Translations under genes and position numbers: made by a program
Source of the DNA: Priapulus caudatus
Taxonomy: Eukaryota > Priapulida > Priapulimorpha > Priapulimorphida > Priapulidae
NCBI RefSeq assembly: GCF_000485595.1
Contig: NW_014577196.1
Coordinates: 333,019 to 397,018, forward strand
Reading direction: 5' to 3'
Length of the DNA: 64,000 nucleotides
Notes under the pieces: generated by a model
Databases searched by the model: none
Seen by the model: the letters and a program-made list of their open reading frames with translations, nothing else
Told to the model about the DNA's origin: nothing
Part shown: positions 36,481 to 51,052 of the stretch, one piece after another
How the letters are laid out: the number at the start of each line of letters is the position of its first letter
How positions within the stretch are numbered: position 1 is the first letter of the stretch

Positions 36481-37722
36481 TCTCTCGCCTCTTCCTCTCC
36501 TTATCTCTCCGTTTCTCTCTTACCCCTTCTCTCTCGCTCTCTCTATCTCATGACATTCTTACACACGCGCGCATGCCCGCTAACACGCACGTACACGCGC
36601 ACACACGCACGCGCACGCACGCACGCCACACACACATCATATTATATATATATATATATATATATAAATTATCAACGCACAAGGCAAAACAACACACGCA
36701 CACGCACGCAACACACGTCCACGTTTCCACGTCGGCTTGTCGCCACTTACGACTTAAACCGACTGCTGCCCACCAGTAGGACAGCAATCACCTGCCAATT
36801 GAACTTCCCACACATTCGCACAACAACCACGATGATTTCAAAACAGGTCGATTGTTGAAGAACGCCAAATAAGATTAATCTTTATTTTCGCTGAATTCAC
36901 CCTGGCGAGTCGCTCGGTTACTAGGGGAATTATCTGTAGAAGTCAACGCTGCTTTGAAACAGCACATTGTGCCAGCATCTATTTCTGTAAGCTTCAGACT
37001 ACGCAAAGCAGAGCAACAATCTATTAACCGCATCGACGGAAGGAATCTACCAACTTTGCTATGTAATTATCTTTGATAGAATCCTCACAAAAGCACCCAC
37101 AAGCATCTCCACTAAATATAGATATTACCTAATAGAGGCATGTGTTTTTGCATGGGATGCCATAGAGGCAGTTATTTGACGCCAAGGTGCAGAAAAACCT
37201 GCGAATATAAAACCGTCATAGAAACACAAATCGTGCCAAAAAGTTTAGATACTATTTTCGCATTGTATTTGACGTTGGCCGCTTCGCTTTAGGCACAGTA
37301 TATATATCAGGGTAACTCCACTCTAAAAATCGCCTAGTTAGCGAGAAATAAACGTCACGTGATGTATTGTAAGGACTAACAAACCCCTTTATCTTCTGCT
37401 CGCTAAACTTCTAGATGTCTCACACGGTTAATTACCTAATTTTCTTGAAAAACAATATTATGCGGCCTTCTACTAAGGTTTTGCGACTAGTGTGTATAAC
37501 GGGTTCCGCTAGAGAACAAAATCATTAATCAGGTCGGGGCGGAGAGAAAAATAGAAGCGCATGTAATTGGCCTTAATTGCCGAGGAAATTCATACAAATT
37601 TAGATGTTTACCTCTTTTTGCGTGCAATCATTAAATATAAGCCTCAAAATCACACACGTGGACGACAGGGATAGCGATAGACGTGAAGGATAGGAAAAAG
37701 AGAGATGAGACGAAAGTGATGA

Positions 37723-37835
37723 CGAACGAGAGAGAGAGACTCAGAAAAGACAGAGAGGCAGAGAGAACGAGAGAGAGACGATGAGGAGAGGAGACGAGAA
37801 AGAGGAGAGAGAGAGAGAAGAAAGAAGAGAAAGAG

Positions 37836-37869
<34 letters not shown>

Positions 37870-37975
37870 GAGAGAGAGAAGGGGAAGGAGAGGGAGAAGA
37901 AAGGGAACGACAGAGAGGGAGGAAGAAGATAGACGGTAACGAGGAAAGCAGCGAGAGGGGGAAGGGGAATAGGAA
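37723..37975. repeat. GA-rich microsatellite
   Basis: Interrupted (GA)n. Its inverted counterpart lies at about 42295-42500 and again at 43980-44132. Confidence 0.9.
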
Positions 37976-38765
37976 GAGAAAGGGAGGACCCAGGACAAGA
38001 TGAAACGAGATAAAAGAGTTTAGTCAGCCAGCTGCCGAGCCAAACCATCCAGGTGAGTGCAAGATAAATCTTGCAATGTCCGGCGAAGCCAAGATTGCCA
38101 CCTAGATAAATTTAAGGGGTATCCAATAGAAAACCAGCTGCGTAGATAGTAAGGCTCATACAATTTGGCGCGTGGCCTTCATCCCCGGCTACCCAGATGG
38201 AAAGTGATTGACACAGCAGCTAATAGCAAAGTCCTGGCAGGATGCAATGACCCAGGACATGGACTAATCGTTTGAACTGGTAACGACGAGTGATACACCG
38301 TTAAATGTTGCGAATATTAAAGCCTTCGCGTAATCGCAACCTATATATTAACATCACGCTTACACATTACAAGGTTTAACAGATCGTATTATTGTTGGAT
38401 TCGCATTGGGCTTAAAAGGACCACCGCACACCAGCCGATTTTTACAAAAACGATGAAACGATGAAAGCGAATGAAACGAGTGAAACGATGAAGCGATGTA
38501 GGGCGGGGAACGACCTATACGATAAGTTTCTGCAAGTGAATGTCATGTGACACCGGGCACGTTCAGCTATTGCGCTGCTGCAATATTTATCTGCACACGA
38601 TTTTTCCGGAAGGTCACGCGCCACACCACAAAATCGCGTACCAAATATCGGTTCAAAATCCAAACATGTTTTGATTTCTGGAACATCACCCGAAAAATAA
38701 AATCGTCTACAAATGAACCGCACAGCCTACAGCGTTTCATCGTTTCTTCTTATATCCCTGCTCTG

Positions 38766-38960
38766 AGTATGTATGTATGTATGTATGTATGTATGTATGT
38801 ATGTATGTATGTATGTATGTATGTATGTATGTATGTATGTATGTATGTATGTATGTATGCATGCATGTATGTATGTATGTATGTATGTATGTATGTATGT
38901 ATGTATGTATGTATGTATGTATGCATGTATGTGGGGATGGATGGATGGATAGATGGATGA
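38766..38960. repeat. (GTAT)n microsatellite
   Basis: About 40 GTAT units ending in a few GGAT units. It separates block B from the second copy of block A. Confidence 0.97.
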
Positions 38961-38984
38961 ATGTATTAATAATACATATTGATA

Positions 38985-41500
38985 TATAGGTTATGCCCCA
39001 ACACCGCAACCATCACCAATAGAACCACCCTCCCTAACCATGCATGACTGCCGTGGCGATTGATTTTTTTTCGTGGCTGGGCGAATTTTGTGCATTTTTG
39101 ATCGATCCACTTGTCCGTTAGAGTGCCGAGCTGTTTTCTGTTTGAGCAGCATTAATCAATGCCCGGCACAATGAGTAATACGTCGCTAATATTTTATTAA
39201 ACGGCCGTTGCTCTTAATCGGAAAGGCATGCATTGCATAGAAACAATAGAACAGGCTGACGGTAGAGAGACAGAGTTGGCGCGTTGGAAACGCGCGCGAG
39301 CCGGCGATGTTTTAAACATGAGGTTCGTGCGGGAGTGAATCACAAAACAGCTGTTTATTATATATGTTTAAACAGAGAAACGCGAACAAAACGATGTAAG
39401 GCGGCAACCAATGGCGGCAGTAGCACCACATAATGGTTGCGGTTATGCCACCGCGCCACATACTACAGCCCAACAATCACCATATTTTATGGGATAAGAC
39501 GGACGTCTTTATTCGCGTTCTGAAGGGGTGGGTGGGATGGGCGGAGAGTAACCTGTGTGCTTATCCCGTGTGTTGTGTCTAAAAGGTATCGCACAGTGTT
39601 ATACATTTCGCATACTTCGTTTCGAAATTATGCAGATAGTATGTCACAACGTGGAAATTACATCTCCGATTGCTTTGCATACAAAAACACGATTAGGGCC
39701 TACACCTATTTTAAGAGTGTGTGTGGTGTTTCACCTCTCGCGTGAGCATTGCAGTAAAGTCGAGGTATGATAATTTGATTTGTTCGTAATTTCCCGGGAC
39801 TATAAACAAGCATGGGGTGCCTCGGTTAAATACCGAAACCCACGTTTCTATCGAATACGTCAAACCTAATTTACACACGTCCTTTATATGAGAGCCCTTA
39901 CAGTTGTTCATATCAGTTAAATGTGACGGTTCTACCCGCTAGAAGCATAGGTGGTGATTCCGTTACTCACAGATGGAAACGTGAACACACACACACACAC
40001 ACACACACACGCACGCACACACGCACACACGCACCATATATCATATATATAAGATAACTTATTCATATATTTATTCGTCGTATTTGTTTGTTGCATGCAC
40101 ACGTACAGTGCTCCCAGAGCTGTGCTGATACAATGTACGACATTTTTTACGGAACGGTATATGGGTGCGTTTATTTACTATACGCGTGTGTGAATTGGCT
40201 TTGAATGTAAGTGCTCTTAATAAGGGCATTGTCTTACATTCGTCTGGAGATTTGAAGCCGTTCAAGCTGGCAAAATGATCCTGATAACGTATGGTTATAT
40301 GTATCGTAGGCCAAGGCTCGCTGGTGCCGCTTGAATTGCCTGGGTGCGGGCGGCCCCAGAGTGGTTGGTGTTTTCGTTTTCAAATATTTGGGGCATTTCA
40401 TTTTGCTGGCCTTAGAATAGTCCACTGTTCGTGTTACTATATATGGTTAGTTTGTATGATAGCAAGTAAATACGCACTAAGTATTTCGTAGGGGCGGATT
40501 GCTTGTGTATTATTCATGTCGATGTTCGTGCCCGTTGGTCGACTAATTCAACTGTATCATGCCCAGATTCCTCGCGCGGTTTTACTACAACCAATTCTGC
40601 TTCAGAACTTATGCATAAGAGTTTACTGCAAACCAGAAATCATGCTATATGGCGCCAGACCGATTTGTGTCGAGCGTACCTAGGCTCCTATTGGCTGTGC
40701 GCAGAGTTTCAGATAAGAACTGGGCTGTTTTCAGTTCTATAGAGGCAGCCTGTCACAACCCGCAGCCATGACAGTCGCATCATTGAACCTGAGTGCACCC
40801 ATGTGATTTCGGCTTTCCTAGGACAGGCAAACTCCTGGCTAAGCGAGTTCAATGCAATTTGTTTTTTAGGCACGCGACCTTATTGATCTGGAATATTGTT
40901 TTTCCGGCTCCTCTAGGCTCGTCACTGCGCTCTCTCGCTCCGCCGCTGCCCGCGTCTTCTCATATGCGGCGCTCGGTTTGGCGTAAGCGGACAGCCATGG
41001 GGAGAGAACCCCATCACAATTAAGTCTCATTAGGTGTTTGTCACGCGTAGTTAGGCTATAACTGCATGTAAGTGGCAGATGCTTAACCACCGTCTTAAAC
41101 TTGGGCGCGCGCGCCAGGGACCAGTTTTGGAATTCCGATCTTTTTGAGAAGAACTGCAGCTTGGGTTTGCGTGTTTCGTAGCGTTTGTGGTGGACTGATG
41201 TAGTACCGTGTCCGCCGTCGACAGTGTGCAGAGATAATTGACAGTAAGGTTGAGTGAAGTTTTGGCCGAGGGATCGAGCTTACGACTTCAGTTCGTATTT
41301 TTTAAATGGCTGTTTGTTGTTGTATTGCCAGACAATGCATGGAGGGGTTGGCGGGCAATCATATTATCACTTGGTTAACGGAAGCGACGCCTGATGAATT
41401 TAAATACACATTGATCGCGGTGATTTGAAAGCCTCTGCGGGGTGATACTCCATTACGAAGTGTTCCGCAACTTTAATCGTCATTAGATGGTCATAAATAA
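38985..41500 (+). repeat. Duplicated block A, copy 2
   Basis: Same orientation as 26480-28995, with many single-base indels and a few short inserts. It forms the loop between the two arms of the block B inverted repeat. A (CA)n run at about 39984-40034 is longer than at the matching site of copy 1. Confidence 0.9.
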
Positions 41501-41519
41501 CATATATATCACATATATA

Positions 41520-42398
41520 CTCAGAGCAGGGATATAAGAAGAAACGATGAAACGCTGTAGGCTGTGCGGTTCATTTGTAGACGATTTTATTTTTCGGGTG
41601 ATGTTCCAGAAATCAAAACATGTTTGGATTTTGAACCGATATTTGGTACGCGATTTTGTGGTGTGGCGCGTGACCTTCCGGAAAAATCGTGTGCAGATAA
41701 ATATTGCAGCAGCGCAATAGCTGAACGTGCCCGGTGTCACATGACATTCACTTGCAGAAACTTATCGTATAGGTCGTTCCCCGCCCTACATCGCTTCATC
41801 GTTTCACTCGTTTCATTCGCTTTCATCGTTTCATCGTTTTTGTAAAAATCGGCTGGTGTGCGGTGGTCCTTTTAAGCCCATGCGAATCCCAATAAGTACG
41901 TTTCGTTAAACCTTGTAATGTGTAAGCTGATGTTAATATATTTGGATTACGCAATAGGCTTTAATATTCGCAACATTTAAGAGTCGTTCATCGTCGTTCA
42001 GTTCAAAACGATAGTCCCATGTCCTGGGTCATTGCATCCTGCGGACTTTGCTATTAGCTGCTGTGTCAATCACTTTCCATCTGGGTAGCCGGGGATGAAG
42101 GCCACGCGCCAAATTGTATGAGCCTTACTATCTACGCAGCTGGTTTTCTATTGGATACCCCTTAAATTTATCTAGGTGGCAATCTTGGCTTCGCCGGACA
42201 TTGCAAGATTTATCTTGCACTCACCTGGATGGTTTGGCTCGGCAGCTGGCTGACTAAACTCTTTTATCTCGTTTCATCTTGTCCTGGGTCCTCCCTTTCT
42301 CTTCCTATTCCCCTTCCCCCTCTCGCTGCTTTCCTCGTTACCGTCTATCTTCTTCCTCCCTCTCTGTCGTGTCCTTTTCTTCTCCTTCTCCTTCCCCT

Positions 42399-42455
<57 letters not shown>

Positions 42456-43469
42456 GTCTTTCTGTCTCTCTCTCTCGTTCTCTCACTTTCGGTCTCACTC
42501 TCTTTTTCCTATCCTTCCCACGTTATCGCTATCCCTGTCGTCCACGTGTGTGATTTTTAGCTTATATTTAATGAATTGCACAAAAAGAGGTAAACACATC
42601 TAAATGTTGTATGAATTTCCTGCAATTAAGGCCAATTAAATGCTTCTATGTTTCTCTCGCCCCAGACTGATTAATGATTTTCTTAGCGAACCCTTATAAC
42701 ACTAGTCGCAAACACTTAGTAGAAGGCCGCATAATATTGTTTTTAAGAAAATTAGGTAATTAACGTGTGAGCATCTAGAAGTTTACGAGCAGAAGATAAA
42801 GGGGTTTGTTAGTCCCTTACAATACTACGTGACGTTTATTTACTCCTAACTAGGCGATTTTTAGAAGTGGAGTTACCTTGATATATATACTGTGCATAAA
42901 GCGACGGCAACGTCAAATACAATGCGAAAATAGTATCTAAACTTTTTGCGCACGATTTGTGTTTCTATGACGGTTTTATATTCCAGTTTTCTGCACATTC
43001 AAATAACTGCTTATGCATCCCAGCAAAAACACATGCCTCTATTAGTAATATCTATATTTAGTGAGATGCTTGGTGGGGTGCTTTGGTGAGGATTTATCAA
43101 AGATAATACATAGCAAAGTTGGTAGATTCCTTCCTCATCGGCTAATAGATTGTTGCCTCTGCTTTGCGTAGTCTGAAGCTTACAGAAATAGATGCTGGCA
43201 CAATGTCGATGTTGTCCAACAGCGTTGACTTCTCAGATAATTCCTAGTACAAGCGACTCGGCAGGTGAATTCAAGAAAATAAAGATTAATCTTATTTGGC
43301 GTTCTTCAACATGACCTGTTTGAAAATATCGTGGTTGTGCAATGTGTGGGAAGTTTCAATTGCAGTATTCTGTCTACTGGTGCAGCAGTTTTAAGTGTAA
43401 GTGCGACAACGACGTGGACGTGGACGTGGTTGCGTGCGTGCGTGTTTGTTGCCTTGTGCGTTGATAATT

Positions 43470-43528
<59 letters not shown>

Positions 43529-43535
43529 TGGTCCT
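41520..43535 (-). repeat. Inverted copy of block B, part 1
   Basis: Reverse complement of about 36640-38765. From 41520 to about 41850 it matches 38437-38767 essentially without differences. Further out it diverges by indels. Ends in an (AT)n(GT)n(AT)n microsatellite at 43467-43531. Confidence 0.9.
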
Positions 43536-43559
43536 ATATTAGTTTGTGGTTTAATGTCA

Positions 43560-43586
43560 TTTAGGTTAGGGTTAGGGTTAGGATTA
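43560..43586. repeat. Short interstitial TTAGGG run
   Basis: Three to four tandem TTAGGG-type units at the junction between two copies of block B. Confidence 0.85.
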
Positions 43587-43589
43587 TCA

Positions 43590-44094
43590 ATCATTAAGCC
43601 CATGCGAATCCAAAAAATACGTCTGTTAAACCTTGTAATGTGTAGCTGTGTTAATATATAGTTGGATTCGCATAGGCTTTAATATTTCGCAAGCATTTAA
43701 GACGTGTAATCATCGTCGTTACCAGTTCAAAACGATAGTCCATGTCCTGGGTCATTCATCCTGCCGGACTTTGCTATTAGCTGCTGTGTCAACACTTTCC
43801 ATCTGGGTACCGATAAGGCCACGGGCCAAATTTAATGCCTTACTATCTAGCCACTGTTTCTTGGATACACCTTAATTTATTAGGTGCAATCTGCTTCGCC
43901 GGACATTGCAAATTTATCTTCACTCACCTGGATGTTTGCTCGCAGATGGCTGACTAAACTCTTTTATCTCCGTTCATCTTGTCCTGTCCCTCCCTTTCTA
44001 TTCCTATTCCCCCTTCCCCCTCTCGCCCTTTTCCTCTTCCGTCTATCTCTTCCCTCCCCTCTCTGTCGTTCCCTTTCTTCTCCCTCTCCCTTCC

Positions 44095-44132
<38 letters not shown>
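43590..44132 (-). repeat. Inverted copy of block B, part 2 (second copy of the same segment)
   Basis: Repeats 41875-42430 a second time in the same direction with more indels, ending in (CT)n that runs into the large N block. Both copies contain AAACCTTGTAATGTGTA and CATGTCCTGGGTCATT. Confidence 0.85.
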
Positions 44133-44967
44133 NNNNNNNNNNNNNNNNNNNNNNNNNNNNNNNNNNNNNNNNNNNNNNNNNNNNNNNNNNNNNNNNNNNN
44201 NNNNNNNNNNNNNNNNNNNNNNNNNNNNNNNNNNNNNNNNNNNNNNNNNNNNNNNNNNNNNNNNNNNNNNNNNNNNNNNNNNNNNNNNNNNNNNNNNNNN
44301 NNNNNNNNNNNNNNNNNNNNNNNNNNNNNNNNNNNNNNNNNNNNNNNNNNNNNNNNNNNNNNNNNNNNNNNNNNNNNNNNNNNNNNNNNNNNNNNNNNNN
44401 NNNNNNNNNNNNNNNNNNNNNNNNNNNNNNNNNNNNNNNNNNNNNNNNNNNNNNNNNNNNNNNNNNNNNNNNNNNNNNNNNNNNNNNNNNNNNNNNNNNN
44501 NNNNNNNNNNNNNNNNNNNNNNNNNNNNNNNNNNNNNNNNNNNNNNNNNNNNNNNNNNNNNNNNNNNNNNNNNNNNNNNNNNNNNNNNNNNNNNNNNNNN
44601 NNNNNNNNNNNNNNNNNNNNNNNNNNNNNNNNNNNNNNNNNNNNNNNNNNNNNNNNNNNNNNNNNNNNNNNNNNNNNNNNNNNNNNNNNNNNNNNNNNNN
44701 NNNNNNNNNNNNNNNNNNNNNNNNNNNNNNNNNNNNNNNNNNNNNNNNNNNNNNNNNNNNNNNNNNNNNNNNNNNNNNNNNNNNNNNNNNNNNNNNNNNN
44801 NNNNNNNNNNNNNNNNNNNNNNNNNNNNNNNNNNNNNNNNNNNNNNNNNNNNNNNNNNNNNNNNNNNNNNNNNNNNNNNNNNNNNNNNNNNNNNNNNNNN
44901 NNNNNNNNNNNNNNNNNNNNNNNNNNNNNNNNNNNNNNNNNNNNNNNNNNNNNNNNNNNNNNNNNNN
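44133..44967. other. Assembly gap, 835 N
   Basis: Unknown sequence. By position in the inverted arm it should contain the counterpart of about 35835-37800, including most of the fold-back element. Open frames spanning it are meaningless. Confidence 0.98.
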
Positions 44968-47725
44968 TTTGTGTTTACAAAATTGAGTTTTGTGAGACAG
45001 AATTGAGCCTTGTCCTGCATGGCGCCCCGTAAGAGAGAGAGAGACAGAGAGAAAGAGATGGGGAAGAGAGCGAGAGAGAAAGAGAGAGTCATCAACCTGG
45101 CAGAGAAACAGGAGACACACAGACAGCGAGACTGCGCGAGGGAACGAGAGAAGGGCAAAACTATTACGTGCTTGATTTACCAATACGAGATGAAAGTCTA
45201 TATAAATGTCGTCATATAATAATGCAATCTATAAGCTGAAATAATATGGGAAACCGACCATTACGACGTATTCACCGGTTCACCTAGAATTTTCCCATGT
45301 AAAGGTAAATTACGTATATAGGTACGAGTGACGAGACTGAGAATAACATACACCATTGAGGAATGACGAAATGATATCACGTTATAATTACAATAGTCTA
45401 TATAATAGAGTTTAGTTCCAGTTTTCTTGAATGGAGTGTGGTAGCGGTATTGACAGTCTTCTAGAACTACGTGTCATACTGAGTGTGTATCGTGACGAGA
45501 GCGGAGTCCCTCTATTCGCGTATTGATGGTCTCATGACACTATTTTTCCAGTGCTTAGATCTGCATCATACGTTATAGATTCTGAGCAAGTGAGTGGCCA
45601 GTGGTGATGTTGTCATGTTTACCTGGCATTATGTGTTCTACAGTCACGCACAGTACGCCTGGTATTTTACCGTTTAATTACGTAATACGTAATGCTATTC
45701 CCATCTCTGACTCATACTGAGGATTAGAGGGTGGTCTGTATTTCTTGTTGATTTTTTTTAACTTTAGATATGGTTGAAGCAGTTAAAATGGTAAACAAAA
45801 TGGTAACAATGAATAGTTTAGGACAGGTTTAGACTTCGGAAACAATGGGCAAATGACTGGCATGAAAACCTGAACGACCGTCTGTCAAGGGGAGGGGGTT
45901 CGTGCGACATCACCGACCCTTCCCCATTGGCTACGGACCTATGTAAGGTGTTTGTACTATGTTGTAACAACTGTGGTGTAGGGTAGGCCTATACGCCAAC
46001 CTTAAACCTCATTGCTCTACTGTGGTATTGATTTAACTTAGTATTTCTTATTTCTTATTTCTTATTTCCGTCCACCTAATAAAATGTTCTTCAGCATACG
46101 ATATTCGCATGATATAATTTCCTTGCTATCGTCTAAATCGTCCCTTGTTAATTCTTATTCTCATAATTCTATCACGAAAAAGACAGGCCTCTCCGTTAGT
46201 CAAGTAATATTGTGGTCACGTGCTACTCGACGGAAACACTAAAATGCAGTAACTTTAGTATATTGACAACAGGCGTCGATTCTTCGTTACTGCACTTGAT
46301 GTCACGGCTCACAGAATGTTGCTGTCGAATTGCCCAAGAAACTATAAAATGCAGGGAATCGGGCTTGGGTTATAGCTTAGTAATCACACTAACGATATCG
46401 CTTGGCTCGCCTCACAAACAAACAAACCCGTCTTTGGGTGCAGGTTGTGGAGCGATAACGCACAGTGAAATTTAGCACAAGGTGTTGACAGGGACTGAAT
46501 CAACACGGTGTCAAACAATAAGACACTTCCAACTTATACCTGGATTACAGTGATTGCCGCTAGAAGTTTCGGACAAATTGCAAGCGTTGATAAACAAGTT
46601 TACTCAAAGTATCAAGACTGTTGTCAGTTAGCATAAACACGTCGAGCTATTTTAGGCCGGAGTCCACATAAAAATAAGTCAATATGCAAAACTAGATAAG
46701 AACGGCTTATTTTGCAGTGGTATGGAAATGTCGTTCGGAATTCGGACCGAGTTGAGCAATTTTGTAAGCATAGGCCTATCTAGTATTAAAATGCAAATCT
46801 AATTTAAAAATATGCTTTTTCGTGGAAATTGAATTTGAATGCGGAAATTGAATTTGGGAAGCGAGATTTCTATTATAAAACAATGTTTGAATTTGAAGAC
46901 GATCTTTCGAGTAGCCTACGTGTGCAAGCGGCCTGTAGCTTGGAGGTCACGTACCATGCACTATACGCTGCCAGATACACATTCGTATACTTTTACTTTA
47001 TGCATCGTTATCGCATTGCCTGTCGAATTCTCGAGACTGTGTATGCGAAATCAACGAACGTTTGAATCGCAATTTACTTCTTATATCGTAATTTATCGTA
47101 ATTGTTATGTGTTCGTTATGTTATCACATATGCTCTCCGCATTTTGCGTGCGTGTGTGCGTGCTTTGCGTGCATGCGTGCACATGAATGAATATCCTTGA
47201 TGTTCAACAAAGGAATGTAATGCGTTGTGAGTGTAAACGCGCGCGCGCACACACGCACGCACACGCGGTCATCATATTCTGCTGTCATGCATGGAGAGTT
47301 GCATATCTCTATATAAGAAGTTCAGGCGCACGGTGAAAGCTCTGCATCCTCCATTCTCTTGTCACTGGCTCCTACACTGAGCGCCTACCGCGGCTGTATA
47401 ATCCCCCATATCGGGAGCACAGCGAGAATGAGCATAAGTCGTGGGTGTGACTCAGAGCTTTAATATTGCTATTTATGCGGGGAATCACTGTCGCTAATTT
47501 GTGATGTCGACATGGCTGTTTCAGTCGGCAGGGTCCAATTCGTTAGTTCTTAATTAATTGTTCATTACGAGATAACGATGTCTGGCAGCTGCGCTTAACT
47601 ACAGAGGCTGGATCGAGCAGCAATCATTCACGAAGGCTTCTGTTAGCTTTGATTACTGCGCGGCAGCCGTAAAGTGTTGAAGACAAAGTCAAATAGTCGA
47701 TCAAAATTAAACATGAGCTCAAGTC

Positions 47726-47772
<47 letters not shown>

Positions 47773-48074
47773 GTACGTGTGCGCTTGCGTGGATGTGTGC
47801 GTGTGAAGCGATGTGCGCGTGTGTCTGCTTGTGAACGGGCAAACGCCGTTGCGTGCGTGTCTACTGCTTTTACTGTTGCCCTGCTTACGGAAAGAAGATT
47901 GCCAGCGTGACATAGAATGACTAAAATATTCTGTAGTTCGGAATATGATTATAAATGCTGTGCCTGTCAGTGCCTGGCGTTATGCGCGCTAGTGCCAACA
48001 CGATTATGTAATAAGATATATGTTCGTGTCTCGGCATAATTGTGTAGGCTACTATATCTCAGGCAGATGTGTGT

Positions 48075-48155
<81 letters not shown>

Positions 48156-49863
48156 TGTGTATCAGCAAATCACAGGGATAATCACAATCAAGGAAACAGG
48201 GTGCTTACTCATTTGAGTTCAGGATCTATTACAAGCCGTCATTATTTTTAAAGGTTATCAACTGTAACAACTTATTCATTTCTTGAAATACGACTGTTAG
48301 AATGTCATCTTCGAAAGTCATTTGCATTCGTGAGTTATGCGGCGTAAATAAATTACTAATCACGAGATAGCCTTCGTGCATTAACAATGAAATGAATCGA
48401 CGATGTCCATAGTACGCGTTTCTAACAAGGCGATAATAATGATGAAACAGGTATAAAAGACGTGAATACAAGTCAGTACACGAATATTTAATTTACCATA
48501 TATTGCTGTTAATCAACGCCCACTTAATCATATCATTTAAATGTTAACCGTGTGACATGGCGAGCCATCTTGTCATTCGTCACACAATCATGCTTTTTCA
48601 CTCGACTTCAAGAATCAGTTAGATGAGTTAATACACGAACAGGATTAATACCTAGTACGTAGAATGTGAATTTCCCAATAAATTATTTGAGGATAGTCTT
48701 GCGGGGTGATATATTTACCACCTGTGGAGCAGGTGGTGAGGAATTCCCTGTCGCATATATGATTAAGCCACAAAAGGTCAAACGATGTGGTGTTGCGATG
48801 GAGCGTATTTGTGGTTGAAATCGGCTACGCATACTTGCGAGTCATTCGCACTCCGATCAATTTAATACGCTTTCGGAGAACGTGCTGTCAGTAGTTAACG
48901 TAATCAACGTTTATAAAATGTGAAACGTAATAGCATTAGCAAGGGGATTACAATATTCATGCAATAACAAGTGTAGTTGCCGTTTCGTCTTGCGCCATAT
49001 AATGCGGCTGTAATCATAGCGGCATTTGTCTCTAACGGTGGTCTGCACTAGAGACGTGGAGAGTGCGTCATTAAAAGGAACTGCTTGCGGATTGCCGTTC
49101 GGTACAGCAACGCATGAAGGACCCGCGTAGTGGAAAGACAGAACAAGAAATGCAATCACGTTCGCGATCGCCTAATTGTGTTCAATTTGCTCATGTCCCA
49201 CTTTCCATTGAGTAACAAGCGTCGCCAACAAAACCCGGCTCGCTGGCCGCCATCATAAAATTATTTCGAATTTTATTGCTCGCTGGGCAAGATGACCCTA
49301 ACGAGATGGATGAAACAGGATAATGTGGGCTGTCGTGCTCTCATTTCCGCGCCGTCACGAGGCACCGTTGCACAAATCAGCGAATAATGACGGTGGTCTT
49401 CTTTTCATTTTACCGCAGATGGGCACAGAACTGGTGATTATTTTTTACAAATCAACGTGATCATAACTGACATATTGTTTCCACGATGTAATTTGGTGGC
49501 CTCCATAAAGAAAGGTCACGACGGCGATCGGTCATTAGCATAGAAAATGTCACTTCTCGTACTCCAGCTATTAATTTGCCTCCTTTTGTCATCTTCGGGA
49601 TTCGGGTTTGTGGAAAATTAGGGGGATGCGTGTTTAGAATACGAAGATGGCCTTTATACATTTAAACGCGTTATATGTTATCTGTGGTACTTCAAAAACA
49701 TGTTAAATTGATTCGTTGCTTACAAGACCTTAGGTTTCTGACCTTGAATATTTTCGACTAAAACATGAATACCATCCAAGCTTCTTCTTACAGAAGCGAA
49801 GTAATAAATAAATACGCACAGCACTGAGCAGTTTATGAAATTGGCAAATTTATCTAATATATA

Positions 49864-49909
<46 letters not shown>

Positions 49910-50900
49910 ATAAATTTAAAAATAGAAATAGGTGTCAAAATTTTATTTCGCGAGCTTTCGAGAACATATAGTCTCTTCGTCAGGCGAAAACAACTGAATT
50001 CGCCTGACGAAGAGACATATGTTCTCGATAGCTCGCGTAATAAAATTTTGACACATAAAATTTATCTTAATTGAAAATTTAAATGAATCTCTTCATGGGT
50101 GTCCGTGTGTTTTTACTTATATATATATATACACAATTATTTAGGTCTTATTTGTTAGATTAGACAGAATGAGTCACTTAAATAACAATAATTATGTTGT
50201 GAAAGGTTGGGGGCCAATGTTGCTTGTATCATGTTGCTAATGTTGCATATTGTTTCGCTCAGCAAATCACCATGAATTTCATCAAACCAACAAATGCTGC
50301 CTTATGATATAAGATATCATATCCATTTATAATAATTTCATAATTACCTCTTATTAGGACCCTAGGGCATTATTAGCACTTGTAATTTATGTTTAGACTG
50401 AACTGGGTGGCAAATGGTAAGTGTTATAATTATACATAGGTGGCAGCACATTCTAGTATGTCATGGTTCGATCTGTAAATAAAATATCTCCGTACGTAGT
50501 GAAATTATAATGTTTCGTATTCTTTGTGGGTAAGCAAGAACTGTAAGTTTTCCAATTTGATATCCCGTACTGAAGTACCGCAATTCAATCTGAAGAGCTT
50601 TTGATAAATTGTATGGTAACAGTACTCGGATCTAGTCATGGTCATGCATGTCCAATCGGCGAATCTGTGTACAACTACAACTCGACTGTACACATTGTGT
50701 AACACAAGTCACAATGGTGCGTGCAATAAATACACTACACATACATACATTGTATACGTAAACATATGGGCCCTAGTCTAGAAGACATGTCCCACAATAC
50801 TTCATGTCTACAATACAATACACAATGGCATGGGTCATGTCTTCTAGACAAGTTCCAACATATGTATGGCAGGGCTGTAGTGGCGCTCATAGGGTCTATG
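44968..50900 (-). repeat. Inverted copy of block B, part 3
   Basis: Reverse complement of about 29690-35835, including one end of the fold-back element (to about 45032), (ACGC)n at 47727-47772, (GT)n/(GTGC)n at 48067-48158, (AT)n at 49855-49907 and the palindrome at 49933-50053. No gene. Confidence 0.9.
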
Positions 50901-51050
50901 TCCCCCAGGGTACTGCCGGAACGTACCCTGGGTACGGTCTGGTATACCGGAACGTACCCTGGTCCCTATTTGATATGGTTAGGGTTAGAGTTCGGCTTAG
51001 GGAGTAGGCGTAGGCGACTCCCTAGACTCATTAGTGGAGTAGGCGAGGTA
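50901..51050. mobile_element. Partial copy of the GGGTCTATGTCC palindromic element
   Basis: Shares the left arm with the element at 53721-54003 (ACTGCCGGAACGTACCCTGG and CTGGTATACCGG), then a short TTAGGG run and GAGTTCGGCTTAGGG. It sits exactly where one copy of block B stops and another starts, so the join may be mediated by this repeat. Confidence 0.7.
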
Positions 51051-51052
51051 CG

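Larger units (their letters stand above)
29269..38765 (+). repeat. Inverted-duplication block B, reference arm
   Basis: About 9.5 kb whose reverse complement reappears across 41520-53430. It contains no supported gene. Contents: a palindrome at 30545-30673, (AT)n at about 30700-30745, CA/CG repeats at about 32535-32650, a fold-back element at 35768-36480, (AC)/(AT) repeats at 36560-36666 and a GA-rich tract at 37723-37975. Stretches at 31250-31720 and 33180-33480 are CpG-containing and could be regulatory. Confidence 0.9.

Noticed and set aside
38442-38723. Identical 93-codon open frames at 38442-38723 (minus) and 41564-41845 (plus)
   Set aside because: Identity comes from the inverted duplication, not from selection. 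No start context, domain or splice signals support a gene.
43884-45183. Open frames of 335-409 codons
   Set aside because: They are mostly the 835 Ns plus CT/GA microsatellite.
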